DNA of 64,000 nucleotides. Origin: Flavobacterium supellecticarium. GTDB lineage: Bacteria; Bacteroidota; Bacteroidia; Flavobacteriales; Flavobacteriaceae. The translations under genes were made by a program, and so were the position numbers. Under the pieces are notes generated by a model. That model searched no databases. It was not told where the DNA came from and saw only the letters and a program-made list of their open reading frames with translations. The stretch is taken from contig NZ_SSNZ01000008.1 in NCBI RefSeq assembly GCF_004801375.1, positions 101,903 through 165,902 on the forward strand, given 5' to 3'. This document shows positions 1 through 8,106 of this stretch, in pieces. Numbering within the stretch: the stretch's first letter is position 1; each line of letters opens with the position of its first letter.

Positions 1-540
1 TTTGTGATTTTTGAATGTCAGTAGGTGTTAAAAACGTTAATTTTAGGTTATTAATCTGTTGTGTTAACAATTTGTGTAATCCGTAATAAAAATGTAAAAA
101 AACCGTAATTTTTATCTGTTGTTTCGCAGTATTTTTAAGTGGTTGTTTAAGTAAAAGTATTTTTAATTTTAACAGTTGCTGGAGAGTAAGCAGTGGGCGG
201 GGCTATGTTGTTGAAATCCAGTTCTGTTGAAATTAAAAGTCGGAATTTAAAAAGTGGAATTAATACAATTATCAAAACACGAACTGAAAAATTCTGATAC
301 TTTAGGTCGGCGTATTTAAGTAAAATGGATACGATTTTCCTTGGTTGCAGATTTAAGAATTTCGGTTTTTGTATAATATTGTTTCTAGTAGCTGATAATC
401 GGTTTTGCTGATGTTGGTGATGAGAAAAAGATTACATCATAAGAGTTATCCATTCGCTGATTGCTTAAAATGATGGGATTGTAATAGAATAGTCGGATCT
501 ATCCTTTATATATTCGATTTTGTTTTTTTGAGAGTTTAAA
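1..540. other. Non-coding left edge, no gene recognised
   Basis: About 540 bases of AT-rich sequence without a convincing reading frame on either strand. The plus-strand frames all close within about 25 bases of the left edge. One minus-strand frame stays open for roughly 200 bases to the edge, but it has no start codon and encodes a lysine- and leucine-rich string typical of AT-rich chance frames. No tRNA-like fold was recognised. It could hold the control region of a gene beyond the left edge. Confidence 0.4.
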
Positions 541-573
541 AGAAAAAAGCTTCCTTTAAGGAAGCTTTTTTTA
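541..573. terminator. Bidirectional terminator after hemD
   Basis: An 8-base perfect inverted repeat (AAGCTTCC and GGAAGCTT) with a 5-base loop is flanked by an A run on the left and a T run on the right. It lies directly after the hemD stop and would stop minus-strand transcription, and also anything arriving from the left. Confidence 0.85.
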
Positions 574-580
574 TTTCGAA

Positions 581-1339
581 TTATTTGTCTTTGGATTCTT
601 TGTTGGCTTTGGTGATGTATTTTTCTAAAGCCATGGTCATCGACGGGGTTTCGGGTGTCGGAGCCATGATGTCAACGCGTAAGCCATGTTCAATAGCTTC
701 TTTTTGTGTGGTACTTCCAAAAACAGCAATACGGGTGTTGTTTTGTTGGAAATCCGGGAAGTTTTTGAATAAAGATTTGATTCCGGTTGGACTAAAGAAA
801 GCCAGTACATCGTAATAAACATCCTTTAAGTCGGAAAGATCACTCATAACCGTTCTGTAGAATGTTCCAGGAGTCCAGTCAACTTTTAAATTGTTTAAAG
901 TCTGTGGTATGTCGGCGTTTAGCTGATCCGATGAAGGAAGTAGGAATTTTTCATCTTTGTATTTTTTAACCAACGGCGATAGGTCGACAAAATCTTTTTG
1001 ACCCACATAGATTTTTCGTTTTCTGTAAACGACATATTTTTGTAAATAGAAAGCGATGGCTTCTGACTGGCAAAAATACTTTAAGTCTTCAGGAACTTTA
1101 TAACGCATTTCCTCAGCAACTCTGAAAAAGTGATCGACGGAGTTTTTGCTGGTTAGAATGATAGCCGAATAATTGTTTAAATCAATTTTTTGCTGTCTTA
1201 CCTCCTTAGCAGGAACGCCCTCTACGTGAATAAATGGTCTAAAGTCGACTTTGATTTTAAGCTTTTGTTGCAGCTCAAAATACGGTGAATTTTCTACTTT
1301 AGGTTCTGGTTGCGAAACCAAGATTGTTTTCACTTTCAT
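581..1339 (-). CDS. hemD: Uroporphyrinogen-III synthase
   Basis: Probably closes hydroxymethylbilane to uroporphyrinogen III in cytoplasmic haem synthesis. The 252-residue protein has the two-lobed layout of HemD: an N-terminal segment with SQPEP and the ILTSKNSVDHFF stretch, and a C-terminal lobe with FFSPTGIKSL near residue 185 and VFGSTTQKEA near 210. HemD proteins diverge strongly, so the call rests on these short motifs and on length. The start was taken at the methionine at 1339 (MKVKTILVSQ); a start 13 codons upstream would reach into the upstream gene's end. It lies 20 bases after the DUF4271 gene and is probably cotranscribed with it, a pairing I recall from flavobacteria. A terminator follows at 541-573. 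Confidence 0.8.
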   Translation of the reverse strand: MKVKTILVSQPEPKVENSPYFELQQKLKIKVDFRPFIHVEGVPAKEVRQQKIDLNNYSAIILTSKNSVDHFFRVAEEMRYKVPEDLKYFCQSEAIAFYLQKYVVYRKRKIYVGQKDFVDLSPLVKKYKDEKFLLPSSDQLNADIPQTLNNLKVDWTPGTFYRTVMSDLSDLKDVYYDVLAFFSPTGIKSLFKNFPDFQQNNTRIAVFGSTTQKEAIEHGLRVDIMAPTPETPSMTMALEKYITKANKESKDK

Positions 1340-1359
1340 ATTAAAATAATTGTAATGCT

Positions 1360-2025
1360 CTAACTTTTCGTAAACCAATAATACATGAAATAATAGGGGG
1401 CTATTTCAAGAGTGCAAAGATACAAAATAAAATAGAACAGCTTGCTTAGTATGGAATTTTGATAAATCTTTAATGTTAGTGCATAAGTTGCTATGTTTAT
1501 TACTAAAATAGTAATGATAATCCCTAAAATTAAATTTTTTGATGGGAAATCGTTATAGAAAAGGACTAAATTGAGGGGTAGAACGAGTAATCCGATGTAG
1601 GTTCGGTAGTTAACTTTTTGTAAATTAAACTGCTCATTAAACTCTTCAATGTTAAATGAAGTGGCAATAATCTTTTCGATCAGGTATTTGGACAGGATAA
1701 ATACCCCCAAAAGCGTGATAATCTGAATATAGGAAATCCAGTTGGTTTTGGTGGTATAACCGTAATAACTCAGGATGATTTGAATCAGGAATGCAAAGGA
1801 GATTAATTGTATCAGAAACATAGAAATAGTGAACCAGCTTTGCATGTTTCCGCTATCCTTGTAAATCTTAATGTATTTGTCGGATATTCCCAGTCGGATA
1901 AATTCGTTAAAACGGACTTCAAATATGGTTTTGTTAATAGCCAGTAAAACAAAGCACAGTACAAACAGTACGGTTGCCCAGTCTTTGTTTTCGACGACTC
2001 TTTCGGTAAATAATAGATCCATCAT
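1360..2025 (-). CDS. DUF4271 integral membrane protein
   Basis: A hydrophobic protein of about 221 residues with five or six likely membrane helices, matching the DUF4271 family of Bacteroidota as far as I recognise it. The function is unknown. The two adjacent methionines at 2025 and 2022 (MMDLLFTERV) are better starts than the one at 2118, whose extra 31 residues would overlap the promoter region of the divergent glycosyltransferase gene. The C-terminus is aromatic-rich (YYFMYYWF). It sits 20 bases before hemD in the same direction, so the two are likely one transcript, but nothing in the sequence shows a role in haem synthesis. A TACTTTTA element at 2034-2041 on the minus strand is one base from the usual -7 box. 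Confidence 0.75.
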   Translation of the reverse strand: MMDLLFTERVVENKDWATVLFVLCFVLLAINKTIFEVRFNEFIRLGISDKYIKIYKDSGNMQSWFTISMFLIQLISFAFLIQIILSYYGYTTKTNWISYIQIITLLGVFILSKYLIEKIIATSFNIEEFNEQFNLQKVNYRTYIGLLVLPLNLVLFYNDFPSKNLILGIIITILVINIATYALTLKIYQNSILSKLFYFILYLCTLEIAPYYFMYYWFTKS

Positions 2026-2103
2026 AATGCCTGTAAAAGTACTAATTTTTAAGTGGAATATTTTTATTATACTTTTATTATGAAACAACCATTGGAAATA
2101 GTG

Positions 2104-2111
2104 TATTTTTG
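2104..2111 (+). promoter_or_regulatory. -7 promoter element (TATTTTTG)
   Basis: Exact match to the Bacteroidota housekeeping sigma -7 box TAnnTTTG, 19 bases before the ATG at 2131. No clear -33 TTG at the standard spacing was seen. Confidence 0.7.
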
Positions 2112-2130
2112 CAGGCAAATTTAGTTAAAA

Positions 2131-2853
2131 ATGAGCTTGGGCATAGTTGTTATTCCTACATACAATGAGATCGAAAATATAGAGGGCATCATTAAAGCTG
2201 TTTTCGAATTGGACGTTTCATTTGATGTGCTGATTGTCGACGACAATTCGCCGGATGGAACTGCGACTAAGGTAAAAGAACTTCAGGAATTGTTTCCGAA
2301 TCGCTTGTTTTTGGAAAACCGACTTAAAAAGTCAGGACTCGGAACGGCTTATGTACACGGATTCAAATGGGCATTAGCACGGAATTACGAGTATATTTTC
2401 GAAATGGATGCCGATTTCTCCCATAACCCCAAAGATCTTGAACGTTTGTATAAAGCCTGCGTTGATGGTGCCGGAATGGCAATTGGCTCGCGGTATGTTA
2501 CCGGTGTTAATGTGGTAAACTGGCCGTTAAACCGCGTACTGTTGTCCTATTTCGCTTCGGTATATGTCGACCTGATTACCGGTATGAAAATCCACGATGC
2601 AACGGCAGGATTTATTTGTTACAGACGAGAAGTGTTGGAAGAAATCAATCTGGATAAAATTAAATTTGTAGGGTACGCTTTTCAGATCGAAATGAAATAC
2701 AGAACCTTTGTCAAAAAAAAGAAAATAGTAGAAGTGCCTATTATTTTTACCGATCGAACCAAAGGAGAGTCAAAAATGAGCAATGCTATTATAAAAGAAG
2801 CTATTTTTGGTGTAATTACTCTGCGCTTTAAAAAAATGATAAACCGATTATAG
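2131..2853 (+). CDS. Polyprenol-phosphate mannosyltransferase (GT2)
   Basis: A family 2 glycosyltransferase of the DPM1 type, 240 residues, without a membrane anchor. It probably moves mannose (or a related sugar) from a nucleotide sugar to polyprenyl phosphate at the inner face of the cytoplasmic membrane. Visible motifs are VVIPTYNE at the N-terminus, VDDNSPDG at residues 36-43, the metal-binding DAD at 93-95 within EMDADFSH, GSRYV, and the DPM1-typical DATAGFICYRREVL and FTDRTKGESKMS blocks. It follows a TATTTTTG promoter and is 21 bases before the dihydroorotase gene, so the two probably share a transcript. The sugar specificity cannot be read from the sequence. Confidence 0.85.
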   Translation: MSLGIVVIPTYNEIENIEGIIKAVFELDVSFDVLIVDDNSPDGTATKVKELQELFPNRLFLENRLKKSGLGTAYVHGFKWALARNYEYIFEMDADFSHNPKDLERLYKACVDGAGMAIGSRYVTGVNVVNWPLNRVLLSYFASVYVDLITGMKIHDATAGFICYRREVLEEINLDKIKFVGYAFQIEMKYRTFVKKKKIVEVPIIFTDRTKGESKMSNAIIKEAIFGVITLRFKKMINRL

Positions 2854-2874
2854 ATTATAAGATAGAAAAGTACG

Positions 2875-4215
2875 ATGAGCAAGATATTGATCAAGAATGC
2901 GAAGATTGTTAATGAAGGAGTTATCTTTGAAGGAGATGTGCTGGTGGAAGATAAATATATCAAGGAGGTTGCGGCAAGCATCAGTCCGAAATCTTCCGAC
3001 TGTGTGATTATTGATGCGGAGGGAAACTATCTTATTCCGGGTGCGATCGATGATCAGGTGCATTTTCGCGAACCGGGACTAACCCATAAAGGAAATATTG
3101 CCTCCGAATCCAGAGCGGCTGTTGCGGGAGGGATAACTTCTTTTATCGAACAGCCCAATACGGTTCCGAATGCGGTAACTCAGGAATTATTAGAACAAAA
3201 ATACCAGATTGCAGCCGAAACCTCATATGCGAATTATTCGTTTATGATGGGCGGAACCAATGATAATCTGGAAGAGATACTGAAAACAAATCCCAAAAAT
3301 GTAGCGGGAATTAAATTGTTTTTGGGATCATCGACCGGAAATATGCTGGTGGACAATGAAGAGACATTGGAGAAAATCTTTTCCAGTACGCCAATGCTGA
3401 TTGCGGTTCATTGTGAAGACGAAGGAACGATTAAAGCCAATCTTGAAAAATATAAAGAAGAATACGGCGATAATATTCCGGTAAAATTCCATCACCTGAT
3501 TCGTAGCGAGGAAGCGTGCTATATTTCGTCGTCAAAAGCAATAGAGCTGGCGAAAAAAACAGGTGCGCGATTGCATATCTTCCACGTTTCGACAGCAAAG
3601 GAAACAGAATTGTTTACCAATAAGATTCCTTTGGAAGATAAAAAAATCACGGCAGAAGTATGTGTACATCATTTGTGGTTTACCGATGCCGATTATGAGA
3701 AAAAAGGAAATCTGATCAAATGGAATCCGGCGGTAAAAACAGCAAAAGATCGCGATGAATTATGGAAAGCGTTGCTGGATGATCGTATTGATGTGATTGC
3801 AACCGACCATGCGCCACATACGCTTGAGGAAAAACAAAATCCATATACCAGCGCTCCTTCCGGAGGTCCGTTAGTACAGCATGCTGTTGTAGCGATGTTT
3901 GAGGCCTATCATCAGGGGAAAATTTCATTAGAGAAGATCGTTGAAAAAATGGCGCACAATCCGGCAAAAATCTTTAAAATTGAAAAAAGAGGCTTTATCC
4001 GTGAAGGGTATTTTGCCGATTTGGTTTTGGTAAACGCCGGGCAACCGTGGACGGTTAAAAAGGAAAATATTCTCTATAAATGTGGCTGGTCGCCGTTTGA
4101 AGGAGCTAATTTTAAATCGAGAATTACCCATACGCTGGTAAACGGGCAATTGGTTTATGTAAATTCAAAAGTAAAAGACATCCGTTGCGGTGAGCGTTTG
4201 TTATTTGATAGATAA
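2875..4215 (+). CDS. pyrC: Dihydroorotase
   Basis: A 446-residue amidohydrolase that should interconvert carbamoyl aspartate and dihydroorotate in pyrimidine synthesis. It shows VHFREPGLTHKG at residues 62-73, a candidate carboxylated lysine in GIKLFLGSS, HCEDE, LHIFHVST, and the catalytic aspartate region ATDHAPHT. The usual first metal pair HxH reads QxH here (Gln61, His63), which I recall as common in Bacteroidota relatives but which could lower metal binding. It lies between the GT2 gene and a DUF4296 lipoprotein gene 5 bases downstream, apparently in one operon. Related hydantoinase-type amidohydrolases are the main alternative; the REPGLTHKG block favours dihydroorotase. Confidence 0.85.
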   Translation: MSKILIKNAKIVNEGVIFEGDVLVEDKYIKEVAASISPKSSDCVIIDAEGNYLIPGAIDDQVHFREPGLTHKGNIASESRAAVAGGITSFIEQPNTVPNAVTQELLEQKYQIAAETSYANYSFMMGGTNDNLEEILKTNPKNVAGIKLFLGSSTGNMLVDNEETLEKIFSSTPMLIAVHCEDEGTIKANLEKYKEEYGDNIPVKFHHLIRSEEACYISSSKAIELAKKTGARLHIFHVSTAKETELFTNKIPLEDKKITAEVCVHHLWFTDADYEKKGNLIKWNPAVKTAKDRDELWKALLDDRIDVIATDHAPHTLEEKQNPYTSAPSGGPLVQHAVVAMFEAYHQGKISLEKIVEKMAHNPAKIFKIEKRGFIREGYFADLVLVNAGQPWTVKKENILYKCGWSPFEGANFKSRITHTLVNGQLVYVNSKVKDIRCGERLLFDR

Positions 4216-4220
4216 AAAGT

Positions 4221-4598
4221 ATGAAAAAGATCGTATTACTCATTGGTTTACTGTACTTTGTGGTTGCTTGTGATAAACAGGTGATGGAAAAGCCAGCCAA
4301 TTTGATTCCGGAAGATAAGATGGTGGAAATATTAACGGATATTGCCATTTATCAAGCTGTAGAAGGTTATGATCCGCAGAAATTAACGACCAATAACGTC
4401 AAGTTAAACGATTTTATTTTTAATAAATATAAAGTCAATGCCAAGGTAATTGAAACGAGCAATAAATACTATGCTTCCGATGTAGATGGGTATAAAAAAC
4501 TATACGAAAAAGTAATCGATAATTTGGAAGAGCGGCGAAAAGAAGTTGGAGTTGAAATTGAAAAAACAACAGGTGTTAAACCTGCCGATGCTCCGTAA
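4221..4598 (+). CDS. DUF4296 lipoprotein
   Basis: A 125-residue predicted lipoprotein: a short basic start, a hydrophobic stretch and the lipobox VVAC with the acylated cysteine near residue 17. The mature part begins with the PENLIPEDKMVEIL-like segment typical of DUF4296 (here NLIPEDKMVEILTDIAI at about residues 27-43) and is mostly helical. The function is unknown. The start is 5 bases after the pyrC stop, which suggests translational coupling, while the 3' end overlaps the convergent epimerase gene by 23 bases. No terminator is visible between the two convergent genes. Confidence 0.75.
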   Translation: MKKIVLLIGLLYFVVACDKQVMEKPANLIPEDKMVEILTDIAIYQAVEGYDPQKLTTNNVKLNDFIFNKYKVNAKVIETSNKYYASDVDGYKKLYEKVIDNLEERRKEVGVEIEKTTGVKPADAP

Positions 4599-5589
4599 TA
4601 TAGCGTTTTGCTAAATCATAAAGATACGACTCCATAGGAGTAAACGAATAGTCCAGTTGCTGGACTATTTTTTTTGGACTGAATGTTTCCTGTGAATGTG
4701 CCGATTTGGCCGTTGCCTTGGTAAAACTTCTTTTTTGGAAAAAAACAGTCGAAAACAACCAATCCAATCGCCAGGCAATTGCGGTGGCCAATGGGCCGGC
4801 ATAAAAAGAAGGTCTTTTTTTAGACATACCGTCGGCAATGGTAAACAGGATTTTTTCCAGAGAAAGATTTTCGGCTACCAATGTAAAACGTTTTCTTGAA
4901 ACCGAGCTATCCATTAGTGAGATCATAATTTTTACGACATCCTCCACGGCAATAACGCCGGTTACTCCTTTGGAATAAAACGGGAATCCGGAAGCGATTT
5001 GCTTAAAAATCTGCCCGCTGCCATTGTTCCAAAAACCACTACCAAAAATAATTCCGGGGTTTACGATCACAACATCCAGTCCTTCCTGTGAGGCGCGCCA
5101 GACTTCCATTTCGGCGCCAAACTTGGTAATGGCATAATCGCCATGCAGTTTTTCGGGATTCCAGTCGGTTTCTTCGGTAATAACCGATTGCCCTTCCGGA
5201 GCATCGCCCAAAGCGGCAATAGAGCTCACATAGCACAATTTCTGAACTTTAAAGTGGAGTGCGCAATTCACAATATTCGCGGTTCCTTCGATATTTGTTT
5301 TTCGTAGCTTTTCTTCGTCTTTCGGATCGAACGAAATCAACGCAGCACAATGATACACATAATCAATATCCCGGAAAGCTTTTTCCAATTGCGGAATATC
5401 GGTAATATCGGCTTGAAGCCACTCGATACGGTCAAAGGATTCCAGTTGTTGATGTGTCTCGAAAAGTCTTCGGGTTAAGGTGATATTGGCTTCCGTACGG
5501 TAAATGGCGCGAACCCTATCCTCTTTTCGGAGTAATTCCAGAAGAAGATAAGCGCCCACTAATCCGGTTCCGCCTGTAACAAGTATCAT
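4576..5589 (-). CDS. NAD-dependent epimerase/dehydratase family protein
   Basis: An extended short-chain dehydrogenase of 337 residues. The Rossmann glycine motif TGGTGLVGAY is at the very N-terminus, followed by DITD, the YHCAALISF stretch, SSIAALG, and the catalytic YAITK with its tyrosine and lysine spaced as YxxxK. It probably oxidises or reduces a sugar-nucleotide or steroid/flavonol-like substrate in the cytoplasm; the substrate is unknown. The start at 5589 (MILVTGGTG) fits the family far better than the one at 5616, and a TACATTTG promoter box ends only 5 bases before this ATG, so the mRNA may be leaderless. It faces tyrS across a short divergent region. Confidence 0.8.
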   Translation of the reverse strand: MILVTGGTGLVGAYLLLELLRKEDRVRAIYRTEANITLTRRLFETHQQLESFDRIEWLQADITDIPQLEKAFRDIDYVYHCAALISFDPKDEEKLRKTNIEGTANIVNCALHFKVQKLCYVSSIAALGDAPEGQSVITEETDWNPEKLHGDYAITKFGAEMEVWRASQEGLDVVIVNPGIIFGSGFWNNGSGQIFKQIASGFPFYSKGVTGVIAVEDVVKIMISLMDSSVSRKRFTLVAENLSLEKILFTIADGMSKKRPSFYAGPLATAIAWRLDWLFSTVFFQKRSFTKATAKSAHSQETFSPKKIVQQLDYSFTPMESYLYDLAKRYITEHRQV

Positions 5590-5594
5590 AGTTG

Positions 5595-5602
5595 CAAATG
5601 TA
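5595..5602 (-). promoter_or_regulatory. -7 promoter element of the epimerase gene (TACATTTG)
   Basis: Exact TAnnTTTG on the minus strand, with the ATG at 5589 starting 5 bases downstream. Transcription would begin at or within a few bases of the start codon, which also settles the choice of start. Confidence 0.6.
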
Positions 5603-5667
5603 CTAATTATCGCCACGGATAAAAGTAAGAAATATTTTAAAATTAAAAATTGTCAAAAAACAGGGTG

Positions 5668-5696
5668 TTTGAAATGCCTTAATTCGACTATCTTTG
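5668..5696 (+). promoter_or_regulatory. tyrS promoter, -33 TTTG and -7 TATCTTTG
   Basis: TTTG at 5668-5671 and TATCTTTG at 5689-5696 are separated by 17 bases, the full Bacteroidota sigma-A promoter arrangement, 16 bases before the tyrS ATG. Confidence 0.75.
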
Positions 5697-5712
5697 TGCA
5701 AATTGAAAAAAA

Positions 5713-7005
5713 ATGAAGAATTTTATTGAAGAAGTGACTTGGAGAGGAATGCTCCACGACGTTATGCCAGGCACGGAAGAACATTTGTTGGAGCAGATGC
5801 GGGTAGCGTATGTGGGAATTGACCCAACAGCGGATTCATTGCATATTGGACATTTGGTAGGCGTAATGATGCTAAAACATTTTCAGTTAAGCGGCCACAA
5901 GCCTTTGGCGTTGGTTGGCGGGGCTACTGGAATGATAGGTGATCCGTCGGGTAAATCGAACGAACGAAACCTGTTGGACGAAGCTACATTGCGACACAAT
6001 CAGGAATCGATTAAGGCACAGTTGTCTCGTTTCCTGGATTTTACTTCCGATGCGCCCAATGCAGCAGAATTAGTGAATAACTATGACTGGATGAAGGAAT
6101 TCTCGTTTTTGGATTTTATCCGTGATGTAGGAAAACACATTACTGTGAACTACATGATGGCTAAAGACTCCGTAAAAAAACGGCTTTCATCGGAATCGGC
6201 TGAAGGAATGTCTTTTACCGAATTTACGTATCAGTTGGTTCAGGGGTATGACTTTTTACATTTGTACAAAGCGAAAAATTGTACGCTTCAAATGGGAGGA
6301 AGTGACCAGTGGGGTAATATTACCACCGGAACAGAATTGGTGCGCCGAAAAGAAAGTGGAAAAGCCTATGCGTTAACATGTCCGTTAATTACAAAAGCCG
6401 ACGGAACCAAATTTGGTAAATCCGAAGGCGGAAACATTTGGCTGGATGCCGAAAGAACCTCGCCGTATAAGTTCTACCAATACTGGTTGAATACGTCCGA
6501 TACGGATGCGGAAAAATATATTAAGATCTTTACCTTTTTATCCAAAGCGGAAATCGAAGCCTTAATCGAACAACATAGAGGTGAGCCACATTTACGTGCG
6601 TTACAAAAGCGTCTGGCGGAAGAAATTACCATTATGGTACATTCCAAAACCGATTTGGAAAATGCAATCAAAGCGTCGAATATTCTATTTGGAAATTCCA
6701 CATCGGAAGACTTAAAAGACTTGGATGCCAAAACATTTTTGGATGTTTTTGAAGGAGTGCCACAAGCTGAAATAGCCCAAGCGGAAATCGAATCCGGAGT
6801 GGGTATTATCGAAGCGTTATCGGGTAAATCCGGATTTTTGGCTTCTAATAGCGAAGCGCGTCGGGCTTTAAAAGAAAACTCGATTGCGGTTAATAAAGAA
6901 AAAGTAACGGAAGACTATCAAATCACGAGTAAAGACCTGATCAATGGACAATTTGTACTGTTGCAAAGAGGGAAAAAGAATTATTTTGTGATTCGTGCCG
7001 TATAA
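5713..7005 (+). CDS. tyrS: Tyrosyl-tRNA synthetase
   Basis: Class I aminoacyl-tRNA synthetase that charges tRNA-Tyr with tyrosine. The 430-residue length is normal for bacterial TyrS. HIGH is at residues 44-47 ([10 protein letters not shown]), the [13 protein letters not shown] segment lies near 75-87, the tyrosine-binding QGYDFLHL and [10 protein letters not shown] blocks follow, and the KFGKS signature appears around residue 236. The C-terminal roughly 80 residues form the S4-type RNA-binding domain ([14 protein letters not shown]). It has its own strong promoter and a perfect terminator hairpin, so it is a single-gene unit. No T-box leader is present, as expected in this phylum. Confidence 0.97.
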   Translation: MKNFIEEVTWRGMLHDVMPGTEEHLLEQMRVAYVGIDPTADSLHIGHLVGVMMLKHFQLSGHKPLALVGGATGMIGDPSGKSNERNLLDEATLRHNQESIKAQLSRFLDFTSDAPNAAELVNNYDWMKEFSFLDFIRDVGKHITVNYMMAKDSVKKRLSSESAEGMSFTEFTYQLVQGYDFLHLYKAKNCTLQMGGSDQWGNITTGTELVRRKESGKAYALTCPLITKADGTKFGKSEGGNIWLDAERTSPYKFYQYWLNTSDTDAEKYIKIFTFLSKAEIEALIEQHRGEPHLRALQKRLAEEITIMVHSKTDLENAIKASNILFGNSTSEDLKDLDAKTFLDVFEGVPQAEIAQAEIESGVGIIEALSGKSGFLASNSEARRALKENSIAVNKEKVTEDYQITSKDLINGQFVLLQRGKKNYFVIRAV

Positions 7006-7006
7006 A

Positions 7007-7045
7007 AAGAAAGGGAGTTTTTAAAACTCCCTTTCTTATTTTTTT
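7007..7045. terminator. Bidirectional terminator between tyrS and the LuxE-like gene
   Basis: A long hairpin (AAGAAAGGGAGTTTT paired with AAAACTCCCTTTCTT) flanked by A and T runs serves two convergent genes whose stops lie on either side of it. Confidence 0.9.
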
Positions 7046-8024
7046 ATAACACCATAAGGTTACAACCCCGTATATCGGAATTGTCAAACCGTCCGAGTAC
7101 TTCAAAAGAATGGTTTGAATATTTTTTGCCTAAATCCTGAGTAGCGATAAACGAACAGGAATTGATATTGGCCAGATCAATGACATTAATTCCACCGGTT
7201 TTGCCGGTTTCAATATAGGATAGCGCATCTTCCGTATCGCGGATTAGGATATCCATCCAGGGTGGACATTCGAAAATACCATCCCCTAACGAATACGCCT
7301 GCGATAGCAATTCGGTCATTCCATATTCGGAGTGGATTTTGGAAACCCCAAAACCTTTAGCTAAAATAGCGTGTAATTCTTCGCGGATAATCTCTTTACG
7401 ACGTCCTTTCATACCACCGGTTTCCATGATAATGGTATTTTTTAGCGCGAACGATTGCATTTCGATCAGATCCAATAGTGCATAGGTAACGCCAATCAGG
7501 ATGATATTCTGACCTTCGTTATCGAGTTTGATCAATTTGGCGATCAACTCGTCGTAATTATTCAGGTAAAAACCGCTATCTGGCTGATTAGAGCGTTGTA
7601 TCAGATCTTCAACCATATAGATAAGGGACGAGCCTTCGCGTTCCAGATAAGAAGGTAAAAGCGCCAGTACGACGTAATCTTCGATATTGCCGTAAAACTG
7701 TGAGAAACCCAATTGAAAACTTTCCTCGTAATACTGTAAGTCGGTCACCAAATGTCGACTCGTGCTCATTCCGGTTGTTCCGCTACTGGTAAAAATGGTC
7801 TGAACCGGATCGGTACTACTTACAACCTCGTGACTTTTAAAAAACTGGATGGGTAAAAACGGAATGTCTAGTAGCTGTTTGACATTGGTTTTGTCCTTTT
7901 TTAAAAGGGTGCAAAAATCCCGATAGACACTATTGTTGTCGAACTGATGACGGAAGACTTTGAGCGTGGTTTTTTCAAATTCCTTTTTAGAGGCAATCTG
8001 AAAGATATCGGCAGAAGTGATCAA
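7044..8024 (-). CDS. LuxE/PaaK-like acyl-protein synthetase
   Basis: A member of the adenylate-forming ANL superfamily related to LuxE acyl-protein synthetase. It has the nucleotide-binding SSGTTGMSTSRH loop, a glycine-rich GGMKGRRKEI segment, and the EYGMTELLSQAYS motif that contacts adenylate. It would activate a carboxylic acid with ATP; the acid and acceptor are unknown, and no luxC or luxD is nearby. The start is proposed at the TTG at 8024 (reading MITSADIF), because the -7 box at 8042-8049 lies between this TTG and the upstream in-frame ATG at 8120, which would put that ATG before the transcription start and inside the neighbour's 3' end. A PaaK-type phenylacetate ligase is the alternative. 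Confidence 0.7.
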   Translation of the reverse strand: MITSADIFQIASKKEFEKTTLKVFRHQFDNNSVYRDFCTLLKKDKTNVKQLLDIPFLPIQFFKSHEVVSSTDPVQTIFTSSGTTGMSTSRHLVTDLQYYEESFQLGFSQFYGNIEDYVVLALLPSYLEREGSSLIYMVEDLIQRSNQPDSGFYLNNYDELIAKLIKLDNEGQNIILIGVTYALLDLIEMQSFALKNTIIMETGGMKGRRKEIIREELHAILAKGFGVSKIHSEYGMTELLSQAYSLGDGIFECPPWMDILIRDTEDALSYIETGKTGGINVIDLANINSCSFIATQDLGKKYSNHSFEVLGRFDNSDIRGCNLMVL

Positions 8025-8041
8025 GAGTATAACTTTTTGAG

Positions 8042-8049
8042 CAAAAATA
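8042..8049 (-). promoter_or_regulatory. -7 promoter element of the LuxE-like gene (TATTTTTG)
   Basis: Exact TAnnTTTG on the minus strand, 17 bases before the proposed TTG start and only 10 bases after the terminator stem of the upstream gene. Confidence 0.65.
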
Positions 8050-8084
8050 CAAAATAAAAAAGCACCAACGCGAGTTGGTGCTTT
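8050..8084 (-). terminator. Terminator of the beta-roll/protease operon
   Basis: A 10-base perfect stem (AAGCACCAAC and GTTGGTGCTT, 8060-8083) with a GCGA loop, followed on the minus strand by a T-rich run. It ends the three-gene operon running from 13452 to 8107. Confidence 0.85.
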
Positions 8085-8106
8085 TGAAAAAAATATCGGA
8101 AACGGC

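Noticed and set aside
1..200. Open minus-strand frame running off the left edge
   Set aside because: No start codon, low-complexity Lys/Leu/Thr composition and AT-rich codons; reads as a chance frame.
585..815. Plus-strand frame over hemD, and many similar frames over real genes
   Set aside because: Shadow frames without protein-like composition; the opposite strand carries a recognisable gene.
7044..8024. Bioluminescence (lux) locus
   Set aside because: Only a LuxE-like ligase is present; no luxA, B, C or D nearby.
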